A stretch of DNA of 64,000 bases from WRGA01 sp031553395 (GCA_031553395.1 JAVBLR010000020.1:7817-71816); one strand, 5' to 3'. Positions 8,970 through 16,542 are shown, numbered from the stretch's first letter. Notes: generated from the sequence alone by a model not told the origin. A program made the numbers and translations.

Positions 8970-9100
8970 GAGTTAGATTTTAATCATTTTATTGCAAATG
9001 TATACTTAATTCTGCAAAAAATACACTTTTTATTGTCAATTTGTCTTTGAAAATACGAGAAAATAGCTTTTTTGTAAAAATATAGACTGTGTGAGCATAA

Positions 9101-9145
9101 TAGAAAAAGGAACAATAGCAATTATGCATATTGTTCCTTTTTCTA
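9101..9145 (-). terminator. Strong Rho-independent terminator of the FKBP gene
   Basis: A 17-base perfect stem (9101-9117 with 9129-9145) built on GGAACAATA/TATTGTTCC, flanked by A and T tracts. It begins 36 bases past the stop of the FKBP lipoprotein gene. It is symmetric and could also stop transcription from the other side. Confidence 0.9.
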
Positions 9146-9180
9146 TTTATTTTGTTCGAAAAAATCTTGTCTTTCGACTA

Positions 9181-10107
9181 TTATCTAGGTTGTTGCATTC
9201 CTGGTACTGCTGGAGCTGCTGATGTAGCAGGTTTTTCGATGCTTAACAATTCCATCTCGAAAACCAATGTTGAGAAAGGTTTGATAACACCTCTGTCTTG
9301 TGCTCCATAAGCAAGTTCTTGAGGAACATATACTTCCCATTTAGAACCTACAGGCATCAATTCCAATGCTTCAGTCCAACCTGGGATAACTTGAGTTAAA
9401 CCAAAAGTTGAAGGTTCGTTACGTTTGTAAGAACTGTCGAATTCAGTTATTCCGTCAATCAAAGTTCCTCTGTAATTTACTTTTACTTTATCGCTTTTTG
9501 TCGGTTTTGGGCCGTTTCCTTCTTTAATTACTTTGTATTGTAATCCGCTTGGCAATGTAACAACGCCTTCTTTTGCTTTGTTAGCTTCTAAAAATGCGAT
9601 TCCGGCAGTTTTATTTTCACCGTATTGTTTTTCTAATTCAGCAGATCTGATTTTTTCAACAATTTTGTTTGCATATTCATTGGCTGCTGTAGGATCCATT
9701 TTCATATCTTTTTCCAAGATACCGGCAACAGCTCCTGCCATAAATTGTTCTTTGCTTAAAGTTTTAGTAGAATCTCCTGCGAATAAGCTTTTATAAAATT
9801 GTTCAAAACTGTCATCGCTGTATCTTGAACCATATTGAACACCCATGTTGTAGGCAATTTTTTGAGAATCTCTAAGTGCTGCGGCATCTACAAATCCTTG
9901 TACGAAATCTTTGATGTAAGCAGAATCCAATCCCGAACGAACAACTTCTCCTTTTAATCCGTGAGTGCTGGATAATCCGATTGAGTAAGCTAATGAGTCT
10001 AATTCTGATTTTAAATCAGCTTGTGGCACTTTGGCACCTCCTGTGCAAGAGAAAAAAAACATCCCTAGTCCAAGACCGAATAATAAAATAACACTAATCT
10101 TTTTCAT
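9181..10107 (-). CDS. FKBP-type peptidyl-prolyl cis-trans isomerase lipoprotein (FkpA/Mip-like)
   Basis: A 308-residue periplasm-facing folding catalyst. The signal peptide ends in a lipobox (FFFSC), so the mature protein starts with a lipidated Cys followed by TGGAK. Residues 30-165 match the helical FKBP_N dimerisation domain, with two segments of the LAYSIGLSSTHGLK type. Residues 175-290 are the FKBP_C catalytic domain: LPSGLQYKVIKEGNG, KVKVNYRGTLIDG, FDSSYKRNEPSTFGL, VIPGWTEALELMPVGSKWEVYVP and ELAYG. The tail is Ala/Pro-rich. It stands alone, with a strong terminator behind it and a -7 box in front of it. Confidence 0.94.
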   Translation of the reverse strand: MKKISVILLFGLGLGMFFFSCTGGAKVPQADLKSELDSLAYSIGLSSTHGLKGEVVRSGLDSAYIKDFVQGFVDAAALRDSQKIAYNMGVQYGSRYSDDSFEQFYKSLFAGDSTKTLSKEQFMAGAVAGILEKDMKMDPTAANEYANKIVEKIRSAELEKQYGENKTAGIAFLEANKAKEGVVTLPSGLQYKVIKEGNGPKPTKSDKVKVNYRGTLIDGITEFDSSYKRNEPSTFGLTQVIPGWTEALELMPVGSKWEVYVPQELAYGAQDRGVIKPFSTLVFEMELLSIEKPATSAAPAVPGMQQPR

Positions 10108-10183
10108 TGTTTTTATTGATTAAATTAACTAATTGACAAATAGTTTATTAATAAGTTCTCATAAATTGTTGCTTTTTCGTGCG

Positions 10184-10191
10184 CAAAAGTA
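10184..10191 (-). promoter_or_regulatory. Candidate -7 promoter box (TACTTTTG) for the FKBP gene
   Basis: On the minus strand this reads TACTTTTG, a full match to TAnnTTTG, within the common phylum context AAAAAAGCTACTTTTGCGC. The leader would be about 75 bases. No clear -33 TTTG is visible. Confidence 0.55.
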
Positions 10192-10235
10192 GCTTTTTTC
10201 TTAACATACTCGTTCGTTTTTATATGAAAAATGTA

Positions 10236-10243
10236 TAATTTTG
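10236..10243 (+). promoter_or_regulatory. Candidate -7 promoter box (TAATTTTG) for the sirtuin gene
   Basis: TAATTTTG lies 38 bases before the ATG at 10282 and matches TAnnTTTG. The -33 element is unclear. It is divergent from the FKBP promoter box about 45 bases away. Confidence 0.5.
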
Positions 10244-10281
10244 TGAGGTTTGCATTTAAAAAGATTCAATAATATTCAGAA

Positions 10282-10968
10282 ATGAAAAATTTAGTTGTAT
10301 TGACAGGAGCAGGAATGAGTGCCGAAAGTGGGATCAGTACTTTCAGGGATTCGGGTGGGCTATGGGAACAGTATCGGATTGAAGATGTTGCAACTCCCGA
10401 AGGTTGGAATAAAAATCCTGAATTGGTATTGGATTTTTATAATCAACGGAGAAGGCAACTTTTTGAGGTTAACCCAAATGAAGGACATCTGATATTACAC
10501 GAACTCGAAAAGGAATTGAATGTACAAATTATTACACAAAATGTTGACAATTTGCATGAAATCGCTGGGAGTTCAACTGTTTTGCATTTGCATGGCGAAT
10601 TGTTGAAAGTTCGTTCTGTTGGTGATGAAAACCTTATTTATGAATTGAATGCAGATAATCCGGATATCCATTTGGATGATGTTTGTGAGAAAGGATTTCA
10701 GTTGCGGCCGCATATTGTTTGGTTTGGAGAAGCTGTTCCAATGATTGACAATGCAATAGAGTTGGTAAAGACAGCTGATATTTTCCTGATTATAGGAACT
10801 TCATTAAATGTATATCCGGCAGCAGGATTAGTAAATTATGTTCAGCAAGGAATTCCGGTTTATTTGATTGATCCTAATGATGTTCCTCATTCTTCGTATA
10901 AAAATATTCATATTATAAAAAAGGGAGCTTCGGAAGGAATGAAAGATTTTAAGAAGTTGATTTTGTAA
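10282..10968 (+). CDS. Sir2-family NAD-dependent protein deacylase (CobB-like, zinc site missing)
   Basis: A 228-residue cytoplasmic sirtuin that removes acyl groups from lysine using NAD+. Visible are the NAD-binding start VLTGAGMSAESGISTFRDSGGLW, the catalytic segment TQNVDNLHE, HLHGEL with the catalytic His, RPHIVWFGE, and GTSLNVYPAAGL. The FYNQRRRQL segment carries the Tyr-x-x-Arg pair that marks class III enzymes acting on succinyl- and malonyl-lysine. The small zinc-binding domain normally carries four Cys, but only one Cys is present here (DDVCEKG), so zinc is probably not bound. Zinc-less relatives seem common in Bacteroidetes. Assignment as deacylase is solid; substrate preference is inferred. 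Confidence 0.93.
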   Translation: MKNLVVLTGAGMSAESGISTFRDSGGLWEQYRIEDVATPEGWNKNPELVLDFYNQRRRQLFEVNPNEGHLILHELEKELNVQIITQNVDNLHEIAGSSTVLHLHGELLKVRSVGDENLIYELNADNPDIHLDDVCEKGFQLRPHIVWFGEAVPMIDNAIELVKTADIFLIIGTSLNVYPAAGLVNYVQQGIPVYLIDPNDVPHSSYKNIHIIKKGASEGMKDFKKLIL

Positions 10969-11072
10969 ATGAATCAAATGAGTATTTTTTTAATAAAATT
11001 AACTATTGTGGTTTTTCTTTGCATTCCAAAATGCATATTATTTGAAAATATATAAAAAACTTTTGCTTAAAG

Positions 11073-11104
11073 TTTGGGTAATCACAAAACTATGTCTACT
11101 TTTG
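11073..11104 (+). promoter_or_regulatory. Bacteroidetes-type promoter of rpsU (TTTG-N20-TACTTTTG)
   Basis: TTTG at 11073-11076 and TACTTTTG at 11097-11104 are 20 bases apart, a full match to the -33/-7 consensus of the primary sigma factor of this phylum. Transcription would start near 11110, about 40 bases before rpsU. Confidence 0.8.
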
Positions 11105-11149
11105 TCGTCCAAATTTTAATAAAGAATAAATTTTTATAACTAAAAGAGT

Positions 11150-11341
11150 ATGATTATAGTACCTGTAAAAGAGGGCGAAAACATCGAAAAAGCGCTAAAA
11201 AAATTTAAAAGAAAATTCGAAAAAACAGGAGTTGTAAAAGAAGTAAGAGCTAGACAAGCTTTCATTAAGCCTTCTGTAACAAAAAGAAAACAAAAAATTC
11301 GCGCAGTTTATGTTCAAAAACTGCAACAAGCCGAAGAATAA
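11150..11341 (+). CDS. rpsU: 30S ribosomal protein bS21
   Basis: A 63-residue basic protein of the small subunit platform (MIIVPVKEGENIEKALKKFKRKFEKTGVVKEVRARQAFIKPS...). Length and sequence are standard for Bacteroidetes S21. In this phylum S21 with bS6 and bS18 is known to cover the anti-Shine-Dalgarno of 16S rRNA, which explains the scarcity of SD sequences. It heads a likely operon with xerC and the hibernation factor. No SD precedes it: the upstream bases are ACTAAAAGAGT. A clear promoter lies upstream. Confidence 0.96.
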   Translation: MIIVPVKEGENIEKALKKFKRKFEKTGVVKEVRARQAFIKPSVTKRKQKIRAVYVQKLQQAEE

Positions 11342-11354
11342 AATTTGTTTTTTT

Positions 11355-11376
11355 AATAGGATTTATCAATTCTATT
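11355..11376 (+). terminator. Weak hairpin between rpsU and xerC
   Basis: AATAGGATT pairs with AATTCTATT (one G-T pair) around TATC. There is no T run right after it, so it is at best a partial terminator or processing site between rpsU and xerC. Confidence 0.35.
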
Positions 11377-11413
11377 CCTTATATTCGTTGCATATTTCAT
11401 TGTAGCGAATTTT

Positions 11414-12310
11414 ATGCCTATAGAGTCTTTTTTACAATATGTTCGTTATGAGAAAAATTATTCTTCTCATACCGAAGTTTCTTATTGTAAAGATTTGACT
11501 CAATTCGATCTTTTTATACAAGATAAATTTGCTGTTTCAGATTGGGCTGATATACATGCTGATATGGTTAGAGCGTGGATTGTTTCCTTAATAGAAGAAA
11601 AAAATACGCCAAGAACAATTAATCGCAAATTAAGTGCTTTGAAATCTTTTTACAAATTCCTCCTTAAAGAAGGAAGAGTAAAAAATAATCCTGTAAAAAA
11701 CGTATCAGGCCCGAAGGTAAATAAGCCTTTGCCATCTTTTGTAAAAGAAAAAGAGATGGATATGTTGCTTGATAATGTTTTTTCCGGTAATGATTTTGAA
11801 ACTTGCCGGGATAAACTGATTATAGAGTTGTTTTATCTGACCGGAATTCGGCGTGCTGAACTAATTGAGCTTAAAAATGCGGACGTTGATTTGTCTGCAA
11901 ATCAAATTAAGGTTACAGGAAAACGTAATAAGCAACGATACATTCCGTTTGGAAACGAATTGCGAGACCATATCTATGAGTATGAAAAAATAAAACATCA
12001 AGAAGTTTCATTAAGTGATGATTATTTTTTTGTACGTAAAAATGGAGAAAAGATGTATCCTAAGCTTGTTTATTTATTGGTAAATAAGTATTTGACAACA
12101 GTAAGTTCTTTATCTAAAAGGAGTCCGCATATATTAAGGCATACATTTGCAACTACCATGCTGAATAATGGAGCAGGGTTAAATGAAGTAAAGGAAATAT
12201 TAGGACATAGCAGCTTGGCTGCAACTGAAGTTTATACGCACATTACATTCGAGGAATTAAAAAAAGTGTATCACGAAGCTCATCCTAGAGAAAACAAGGA
12301 AGAGCAATAG
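11414..12310 (+). CDS. xerC: Tyrosine recombinase XerC/XerD-like
   Basis: A 298-residue site-specific recombinase that, with its partner, resolves chromosome dimers at dif. Residues 1-85 are the SAM-like core-binding domain (FLQYVRYEKNYSSHTEVSYCKDLTQF). Residues 105-290 are the catalytic domain with all expected residues: Arg in TGIRRAEL, Lys in TGKRNKQRY, HxxR in SPHILRHTFAT, His in LGHSSLAATEVYTH and the nucleophile Tyr in VYTHIT. The length fits Xer proteins rather than phage or conjugative integrases, and no attachment sites or mobile genes are nearby. The position between rpsU and the hibernation factor suggests a stable chromosomal gene. XerC versus XerD cannot be settled by eye. Confidence 0.9.
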   Translation: MPIESFLQYVRYEKNYSSHTEVSYCKDLTQFDLFIQDKFAVSDWADIHADMVRAWIVSLIEEKNTPRTINRKLSALKSFYKFLLKEGRVKNNPVKNVSGPKVNKPLPSFVKEKEMDMLLDNVFSGNDFETCRDKLIIELFYLTGIRRAELIELKNADVDLSANQIKVTGKRNKQRYIPFGNELRDHIYEYEKIKHQEVSLSDDYFFVRKNGEKMYPKLVYLLVNKYLTTVSSLSKRSPHILRHTFATTMLNNGAGLNEVKEILGHSSLAATEVYTHITFEELKKVYHEAHPRENKEEQ

Positions 12311-12315
12311 ACAAA

Positions 12316-12322
12316 AAGGAGG
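12316..12322 (+). promoter_or_regulatory. Perfect Shine-Dalgarno (AAGGAGG) in front of the hibernation factor
   Basis: AAGGAGG ends four bases before the ATG at 12327. It fully matches the anti-SD and stands out because almost no other gene in the window has an SD. Confidence 0.8.
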
Positions 12323-12326
12323 TTTT

Positions 12327-12626
12327 ATGGAAATCAACATTCAATCCGTTCATTTTACAGCATCAGAACAGTTAGAAGCTTTTATCCAAAAAAAAGTTTC
12401 TAAATTGGAACAATATTATGATGGTATTTTAAGTGCAGAAGTATCATTGAAAGTAATAAAACCAGAATCTGCAAATAATAAAGAGGCTCAGATAAAATTG
12501 GTAGTGCCCGGAAGCGATTTGTTTGCCGATAAAACAACTGATTCTTTTGAACAGTCAATTGATGTAGCAGTTCAAGCGTTAGAGAAGCAGCTTACGAAGT
12601 TTAAGGAAAAAATAAAAGGAAAATAA
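12327..12626 (+). CDS. hpf: Ribosome hibernation-promoting factor (HPF/RaiA family)
   Basis: A 99-residue short-form hibernation factor that binds the decoding centre of idle ribosomes (MEINIQSVHFTASEQLEAFIQKKVSKLEQYYDGILSAEVSLKV). The fold is a beta-alpha-beta-beta-beta-alpha domain, with a basic C-terminal helix (VQALEKQLTKFKEKIKGK). It lacks the long-form C-terminal dimerisation domain, so ribosome dimers would need another factor if they form. It is 16 bases after xerC in the same direction and is preceded by a perfect SD, which is remarkable in this phylum. A terminator hairpin follows at 12674-12709. Confidence 0.93.
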   Translation: MEINIQSVHFTASEQLEAFIQKKVSKLEQYYDGILSAEVSLKVIKPESANNKEAQIKLVVPGSDLFADKTTDSFEQSIDVAVQALEKQLTKFKEKIKGK

Positions 12627-12639
12627 AAGACAAATATAT

Positions 12640-12670
12640 TTTGTATTTATAAAAATTGTTCGTAATTTTG
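12640..12670 (+). promoter_or_regulatory. Promoter of the tRNA-tuf operon (TTTG-N19-TAATTTTG)
   Basis: TTTG at 12640-12643 and TAATTTTG at 12663-12670 are 19 bases apart, matching the phylum consensus. The start site would fall near 12677, inside the 5' arm of the terminator-like hairpin that follows. Confidence 0.75.
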
Positions 12671-12673
12671 CAG

Positions 12674-12709
12674 CCGTTTCGCTTTTTTTACAGGCGAAAC
12701 GGTTTTTTT
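12674..12709 (+). terminator. Rho-independent terminator or attenuator overlapping the tRNA-operon start
   Basis: CCGTTTCGC (12674-12682) pairs perfectly with GCGAAACGG (12694-12702) and is followed by seven T. It ends the rpsU-xerC-hpf transcript. Because the promoter box lies just before it, it may also act on transcripts that start here. Confidence 0.85.
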
Positions 12710-12719
12710 AACTGAAATT

Positions 12720-12793
12720 GCCTCTTTAGCTCAGTTGGCCAGAGCACGTGATTTGTAATCTCGGGGTCGTTGGTTCGAATCCGACAAGAGGCT
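12720..12793 (+). tRNA. tRNA-Thr (anticodon TGT)
   Basis: A 74-base cloverleaf. Acceptor GCCTCTT pairs with AAGAGGC, anticodon loop TTTGTAA gives TGT, and the T loop contains GGTTCGAATCC. CCA is not encoded. First of a four-tRNA cluster in front of tuf. Confidence 0.96.
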
Positions 12794-12857
12794 CAAACGT
12801 AGTAAGTTTAAAGTTCTAAGTTTTGGAGAGTTTTCTTAAAATTTACAACTATAAAAA

Positions 12858-12940
12858 GGGCGAATACCAGAGTGGCCAAATGGGGCAGACTGTAAATCTG
12901 CTGGTTTATACCTTCGGTGGTTCGAATCCATCTTCGCCCA
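12858..12940 (+). tRNA. tRNA-Tyr (anticodon GTA)
   Basis: An 83-base class II tRNA with a long variable arm. Acceptor GGGCGAA pairs with TTCGCCC, anticodon loop CTGTAAA gives GTA, T arm GGTTCGAATCC. No encoded CCA. Confidence 0.96.
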
Positions 12941-12997
12941 CACTTTTTGTTTTAAATACCTTTTATTTGATTTATTTAAGGCAAAATAGTAAATCTT

Positions 12998-13070
12998 GCG
13001 GAAGTAGCTCAGTTGATAGAGCATTAGCCTTCCAAGCTGAGGGTCGCGGGTTTGAGTCCCGTCTTCCGCT
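12998..13070 (+). tRNA. tRNA-Gly (anticodon TCC)
   Basis: A 73-base cloverleaf. Acceptor GCGGAAG pairs with CTTCCGC, anticodon loop CTTCCAA gives TCC, T arm GGGTTTGAGTCCC. No encoded CCA. Confidence 0.96.
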
Positions 13071-13076
13071 CTATTT

Positions 13077-13148
<72 letters not shown>

Positions 13149-13201
13149 CATTAATGTGTAAAAGGCTAATCATTTTAAATAATAAATAACAAGTTTAAGC
13201 T

Positions 13202-14389
13202 ATGGCTAAAGAGAAATTTGAACGTACCAAGCCGCACGTGAATATCGGTACTATCGGACACGTGGACCACGGTAAAACAACTTTGACAGCTGCCATTACA
13301 ACAGTTTTGGCAAAAAGAGGTCTTTCAGAAATGCGTTCTTTCGATTCTATCGATAATGCTCCTGAAGAAAAAGAAAGAGGTATTACTATTAATACATCTC
13401 ATGTTGAATATCAAACAGCAAATCGTCACTATGCTCACGTAGACTGTCCGGGTCACGCCGACTACGTTAAGAACATGGTAACTGGTGCTGCTCAAATGGA
13501 TGGTGCTATTATTGTAGTTGCTGCTACTGATGGTCCTATGCCTCAAACTCGCGAGCATATTCTTTTGGCTCGTCAGGTAAATGTTCCTAAAATCGTTGTT
13601 TTCATGAACAAATGTGACATGGTAGATGATGCCGAAATGTTGGATTTAGTTGAAATGGAAATGCGTGAATTACTTTCATTCTATCAGTTTGATGGAGACA
13701 ATACTCCTGTTATTCGCGGTTCTGCTCTTGGAGCTTTGAACGGCGTTGCAGAATGGGAAGATAAAGTAATGGAATTGATGGATGCTGTGGATACTTGGAT
13801 TCCACTTCCTCCTCGTGATGTTGATAAACCCTTCTTGATGCCTGTTGAAGATGTATTCTCAATTACAGGTCGTGGTACAGTTGCTACAGGTCGTATCGAA
13901 ACTGGTATTATCAAAACTGGTGAAGAAGTTCAAATCATTGGTTTAGGTGCTGAAGGTAAAAAATCGGTTGTTACAGGAGTGGAAATGTTCCGCAAAATTC
14001 TTGACGAAGGTCAAGCTGGTGATAACGTAGGTTTGTTACTTCGCGGTGTTGACAAAGACGATATCAAACGTGGTATGGTTATTACACACCCTGGAAAAGT
14101 TACCCCTCATACAAGATTTAAAGCAGAGGTATATATCTTGAAAAAAGAAGAAGGTGGTCGTCATACTCCATTCCATAACAAATACCGTCCTCAGTTTTAT
14201 ATCCGTACATTGGATGTAACAGGAGAAATTACTCTTCCTGAAGGAACTGAAATGGTAATGCCTGGTGATAATGTAACTATTACAGTTGAACTTATCTACC
14301 CGGTAGCATGTAGTGTAGGTCTTCGTTTCGCTATCCGCGAAGGTGGACGTACAGTAGGTGCTGGTCAGATTACTGAAATTCTTAACTAA
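13202..14389 (+). CDS. tuf: Translation elongation factor EF-Tu
   Basis: A 395-residue GTPase that delivers aminoacyl-tRNA to the ribosome. G1 is GHVDHGKTTLTAAIT, G2 contains ERGITINTSHVEY, G3 DCPGHADYVKNM, G4 NKCDM and G5 GSALGAL. Domain 2 begins near PVEDVFSITGRGTVATGRIE, and domain 3 carries KVTPHTRFKAEVYIL and GRTVGAGQITEIL. The length is full for Bacteroidetes EF-Tu. It follows four tRNA genes, the same thr-tyr-gly-thr-tuf order seen at the tufB locus of enterobacteria. Codon choice is more C-ending than in neighbours (GAC, GGT, CGT), as expected for a very highly expressed gene. An inverted repeat separates it from tRNA-Trp. Confidence 0.98.
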   Translation: MAKEKFERTKPHVNIGTIGHVDHGKTTLTAAITTVLAKRGLSEMRSFDSIDNAPEEKERGITINTSHVEYQTANRHYAHVDCPGHADYVKNMVTGAAQMDGAIIVVAATDGPMPQTREHILLARQVNVPKIVVFMNKCDMVDDAEMLDLVEMEMRELLSFYQFDGDNTPVIRGSALGALNGVAEWEDKVMELMDAVDTWIPLPPRDVDKPFLMPVEDVFSITGRGTVATGRIETGIIKTGEEVQIIGLGAEGKKSVVTGVEMFRKILDEGQAGDNVGLLLRGVDKDDIKRGMVITHPGKVTPHTRFKAEVYILKKEEGGRHTPFHNKYRPQFYIRTLDVTGEITLPEGTEMVMPGDNVTITVELIYPVACSVGLRFAIREGGRTVGAGQITEILN

Positions 14390-14394
14390 GAATA

Positions 14395-14469
14395 TAATTA
14401 AGAATTAAGACTAAAGTTTAAGGATAATATCAAATTAATTCTTAATTTTTAACTCTTAATTCTTAATTA
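14395..14469 (+). repeat. Intergenic inverted repeat of TTAAGAATTAAG words, terminator-like
   Basis: A perfect 16-base arm pair (14395-14410 and 14454-14469), with internal copies of AATTAAGA/TCTTAATT words. It sits between tuf and tRNA-Trp and could end or process the tuf transcript. Confidence 0.75.
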
Positions 14470-14472
14470 AAT

Positions 14473-14545
14473 ACGGGTCTAGCTCAGTTGGTAGAGCACT
14501 GGTCTCCAAAACCAGGTGTCGGGAGTTCGAGCCTCTCGACCCGTG
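14473..14545 (+). tRNA. tRNA-Trp (anticodon CCA)
   Basis: A 73-base cloverleaf. Acceptor ACGGGTC pairs with GACCCGT, anticodon loop CTCCAAA gives CCA, T arm GAGTTCGAGCCTC. No encoded 3' CCA. It lies 16 bases before secE. Confidence 0.96.
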
Positions 14546-14561
14546 CAAAATACTATATACA

Positions 14562-14756
14562 ATGAAGAAATTTATTGCTAATATCAAAGCGTCTTATGAC
14601 GAACTTGTGCATAAGGTGTCTTGGCCTTCAGGTCCTGAATTGAGTAATAGTGCCGTAGTCGTTTTGTTTGCTTCCTTAATAATGGCTTTGGCGGTATTCG
14701 GTATCGACCTTGTATTTGAGAATGTGATGAATTTTATTTACACCAAAGTTTTCTAA
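14562..14756 (+). CDS. secE: Preprotein translocase subunit SecE
   Basis: A 64-residue single-span inner-membrane subunit that clamps SecY in the Sec translocon. It shows the short amphipathic N-terminal helix (YDELVHKVSWPSGPELSNSAV) with the conserved KVSWPS signature and one C-terminal membrane helix (VVLFASLIMALAVFGIDLVF). The one-helix form is the normal bacterial minimum. It is followed by nusG after 16 bases, the conserved secE-nusG-rplK order. Confidence 0.95.
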   Translation: MKKFIANIKASYDELVHKVSWPSGPELSNSAVVVLFASLIMALAVFGIDLVFENVMNFIYTKVF

Positions 14757-14772
14757 TTAAGAAGGGATTTAC

Positions 14773-15315
14773 ATGTCTGAGATTGAAAAAAAGTGGTACG
14801 TTTTGCGTGCTATTAGTGGTAAAGAAAGCAAAGTAAGGGAATATCTCGAAGCTGAGATAAAAAATACCGGACTTGGTGAGTATGTATCTCAGGTATTAAT
14901 TCCGACAGAAAAGGTGTATCAAGTACGTAACGGAAAGAAGGTAATGAAAGAAAGAAGTTATCTTCCCGGTTATGTGTTGATTGAAGCAGCTTTAGTAGGA
15001 GAGGTTGCACATCATCTCAGAAATACGCCGAATGTTATCGGTTTTTTGGGAGGAAGTGATAATCCTGTTCCTTTGAGGCCATCTGAGGTTAGCCGTATAC
15101 TTGGTACAGTCGATGAATTGCAAGAAGCTGGTGAGGAAATTAATATTCCTTATTATGTGGGAGAAACTGTAAAAGTTGCTTACGGGCCTTTTAATGGTTT
15201 TAGCGGTATAATCGAAGAGGTGAATAATGAAAAGAAAAAACTCAAAGTGATGGTTAAGATATTTGGGCGGAAAACTCCGCTTGAATTAAGCTTTATGCAA
15301 GTAGAGAAAGAATAA
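14773..15315 (+). CDS. nusG: Transcription termination/antitermination factor NusG
   Basis: A 180-residue factor that binds the RNA polymerase clamp and links it to Rho or the ribosome. The NGN domain covers residues 1-115 (KKWYVLRAISGKESKVREYLEAEIK, LIPTEKVYQVRNGKK, YLPGYVLIEA, NTPNVIGFLGG). The KOW domain is at about 125-178 (VGETVKVAYGPFNGFSGIIEEVNNEKKKLKVMVKIFGRKTPLELSF). The length is ordinary. It is placed between secE and rplK as in most bacteria. Confidence 0.97.
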   Translation: MSEIEKKWYVLRAISGKESKVREYLEAEIKNTGLGEYVSQVLIPTEKVYQVRNGKKVMKERSYLPGYVLIEAALVGEVAHHLRNTPNVIGFLGGSDNPVPLRPSEVSRILGTVDELQEAGEEINIPYYVGETVKVAYGPFNGFSGIIEEVNNEKKKLKVMVKIFGRKTPLELSFMQVEKE

Positions 15316-15345
15316 CTCATGTTTGTTACGCGTTGAGTTGTTTTT
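15314..15345 (+). terminator. Weak hairpin with T tract between nusG and rplK
   Basis: AACTCA (15314-15319) pairs with TGAGTT (15334-15339), followed by G and six T. The stem is short, so I regard it as a possible attenuator before rplK, not a strong terminator. Confidence 0.4.
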
Positions 15346-15382
15346 TCGTTTTAATGTTCTATTCAAATAAATTTTGTGAAAA

Positions 15383-15826
15383 ATGGCTAAAGAAATTGCT
15401 GGACAGATTAAATTACAAATTAAAGGAGGTGCAGCAAACCCATCTCCGCCTGTAGGACCTGCATTAGGTTCTAAAGGTATAAATATTATGGAGTTTTGCA
15501 AGCAATTTAACGCCAGAACCCAAGACAAAGCCGGAAAAGTATTACCGGTCGTTATTACCTACTATTCTGATAAATCATTTGATTTTGTTGTAAAAACACC
15601 TCCAGTTGCTGTGCAATTATTGGAAGTGTCTAAGCAAAAAAGTGGTTCGGCTGAGCCTAATCGTAAAAAGGTTGCCGAAATTACTTGGGATCAAGTGAAA
15701 GCTATTGCTGAAGATAAAATGGTGGATTTGAACTGTTTTTCTTTGGAATCGGCTATGACAATGGTAGCAGGTACTGCGAGAAGTATGGGCATCACTGTAA
15801 AAGGGGAATTCCCTGGTAATAATTAA
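15383..15826 (+). CDS. rplK: 50S ribosomal protein uL11
   Basis: A 147-residue protein of the GTPase-associated centre. The N-terminal domain has KEIAGQIKLQIKGGAANPSPPVGPALGSKGINIMEFCKQFN with the proline-rich linker that binds thiostrepton-like drugs. The C-terminal domain, which binds 23S rRNA helices 43/44, has the segments KKVAEITWDQVKAIAEDK and AMTMVAGTARSMGITVKG. Full length. rplA follows after 14 bases. Confidence 0.98.
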   Translation: MAKEIAGQIKLQIKGGAANPSPPVGPALGSKGINIMEFCKQFNARTQDKAGKVLPVVITYYSDKSFDFVVKTPPVAVQLLEVSKQKSGSAEPNRKKVAEITWDQVKAIAEDKMVDLNCFSLESAMTMVAGTARSMGITVKGEFPGNN

Positions 15827-15840
15827 AAACTTCAATTAAG

Positions 15841-16539
15841 ATGGGTAAACTGACAAAAAATCAAAAGTTAGCTTCAGCTAAGATTGAAGACGGGAAATTA
15901 TATTCTCTGAAAGAAGCTGCTCAATTGGTAAAAGAAATTTCTTTTACTAAATTTGATGCTTCGGTAGATGTTGATGTACGTTTAGGTGTTGACCCCCGTA
16001 AGGCTAACCAAATGGTTAGAGGTGTAGTATCCTTGCCTCACGGAACAGGTAAACAAGTAAGGGTTCTTGTGTTATGTACTCCTGATATGGAAACTCAAGC
16101 TAAAGAAGCTGGAGCTGAATATGTTGGACTCGATGAATATATCGATAAAATAAAAGGTGGTTGGACTGATATTGATGTGATTATCACAATGCCTTCTATC
16201 ATGGGGAAAATTGGTGCTTTAGGTAGAGTATTAGGACCTCGTGGTCTTATGCCGAACCCAAAGAGCGGAACTGTAACCAATGAAGTAGGTAAAGCCGTAA
16301 CTGAAGTAAAACAAGGTAAAATTGACTTTAAGGTTGATAAAACTGGTATTGTGCATACTTCTATAGGTAAAGTATCTTTTAGCCCTGATCAGATCAGAGA
16401 TAATGCAAAGGAATTTATTGCTACTTTGAACAAATTAAAACCAACCGCTGCAAAAGGTACTTATATTAAAAGTGTTTATCTTTCAAGTACTATGAGTCCT
16501 GGTGTTAAGGTGGATCCTAAATCAGTGGAGGAAATTTAA
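15841..16539 (+). CDS. rplA: 50S ribosomal protein uL1
   Basis: A 232-residue protein of the L1 stalk, involved in exit of deacylated tRNA. Typical segments are KFDASVDVDVRLGVDPRKANQMVRGVVSLPHGTGK, LGRVLGPRGLMPNPKSGTVT and VDKTGIVHTSIGKVSF. In other bacteria L1 represses its own rplKA mRNA; no clear L1 target was recognised here. rplJ starts only three bases after its stop. Confidence 0.98.
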   Translation: MGKLTKNQKLASAKIEDGKLYSLKEAAQLVKEISFTKFDASVDVDVRLGVDPRKANQMVRGVVSLPHGTGKQVRVLVLCTPDMETQAKEAGAEYVGLDEYIDKIKGGWTDIDVIITMPSIMGKIGALGRVLGPRGLMPNPKSGTVTNEVGKAVTEVKQGKIDFKVDKTGIVHTSIGKVSFSPDQIRDNAKEFIATLNKLKPTAAKGTYIKSVYLSSTMSPGVKVDPKSVEEI

Positions 16540-16542
16540 ATT

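Noticed and set aside
11414..12310. A mobile-element integrase
   Set aside because: The length, complete Xer motifs and position in the rpsU operon fit chromosomal XerC/D. No flanking repeats or cargo were seen.
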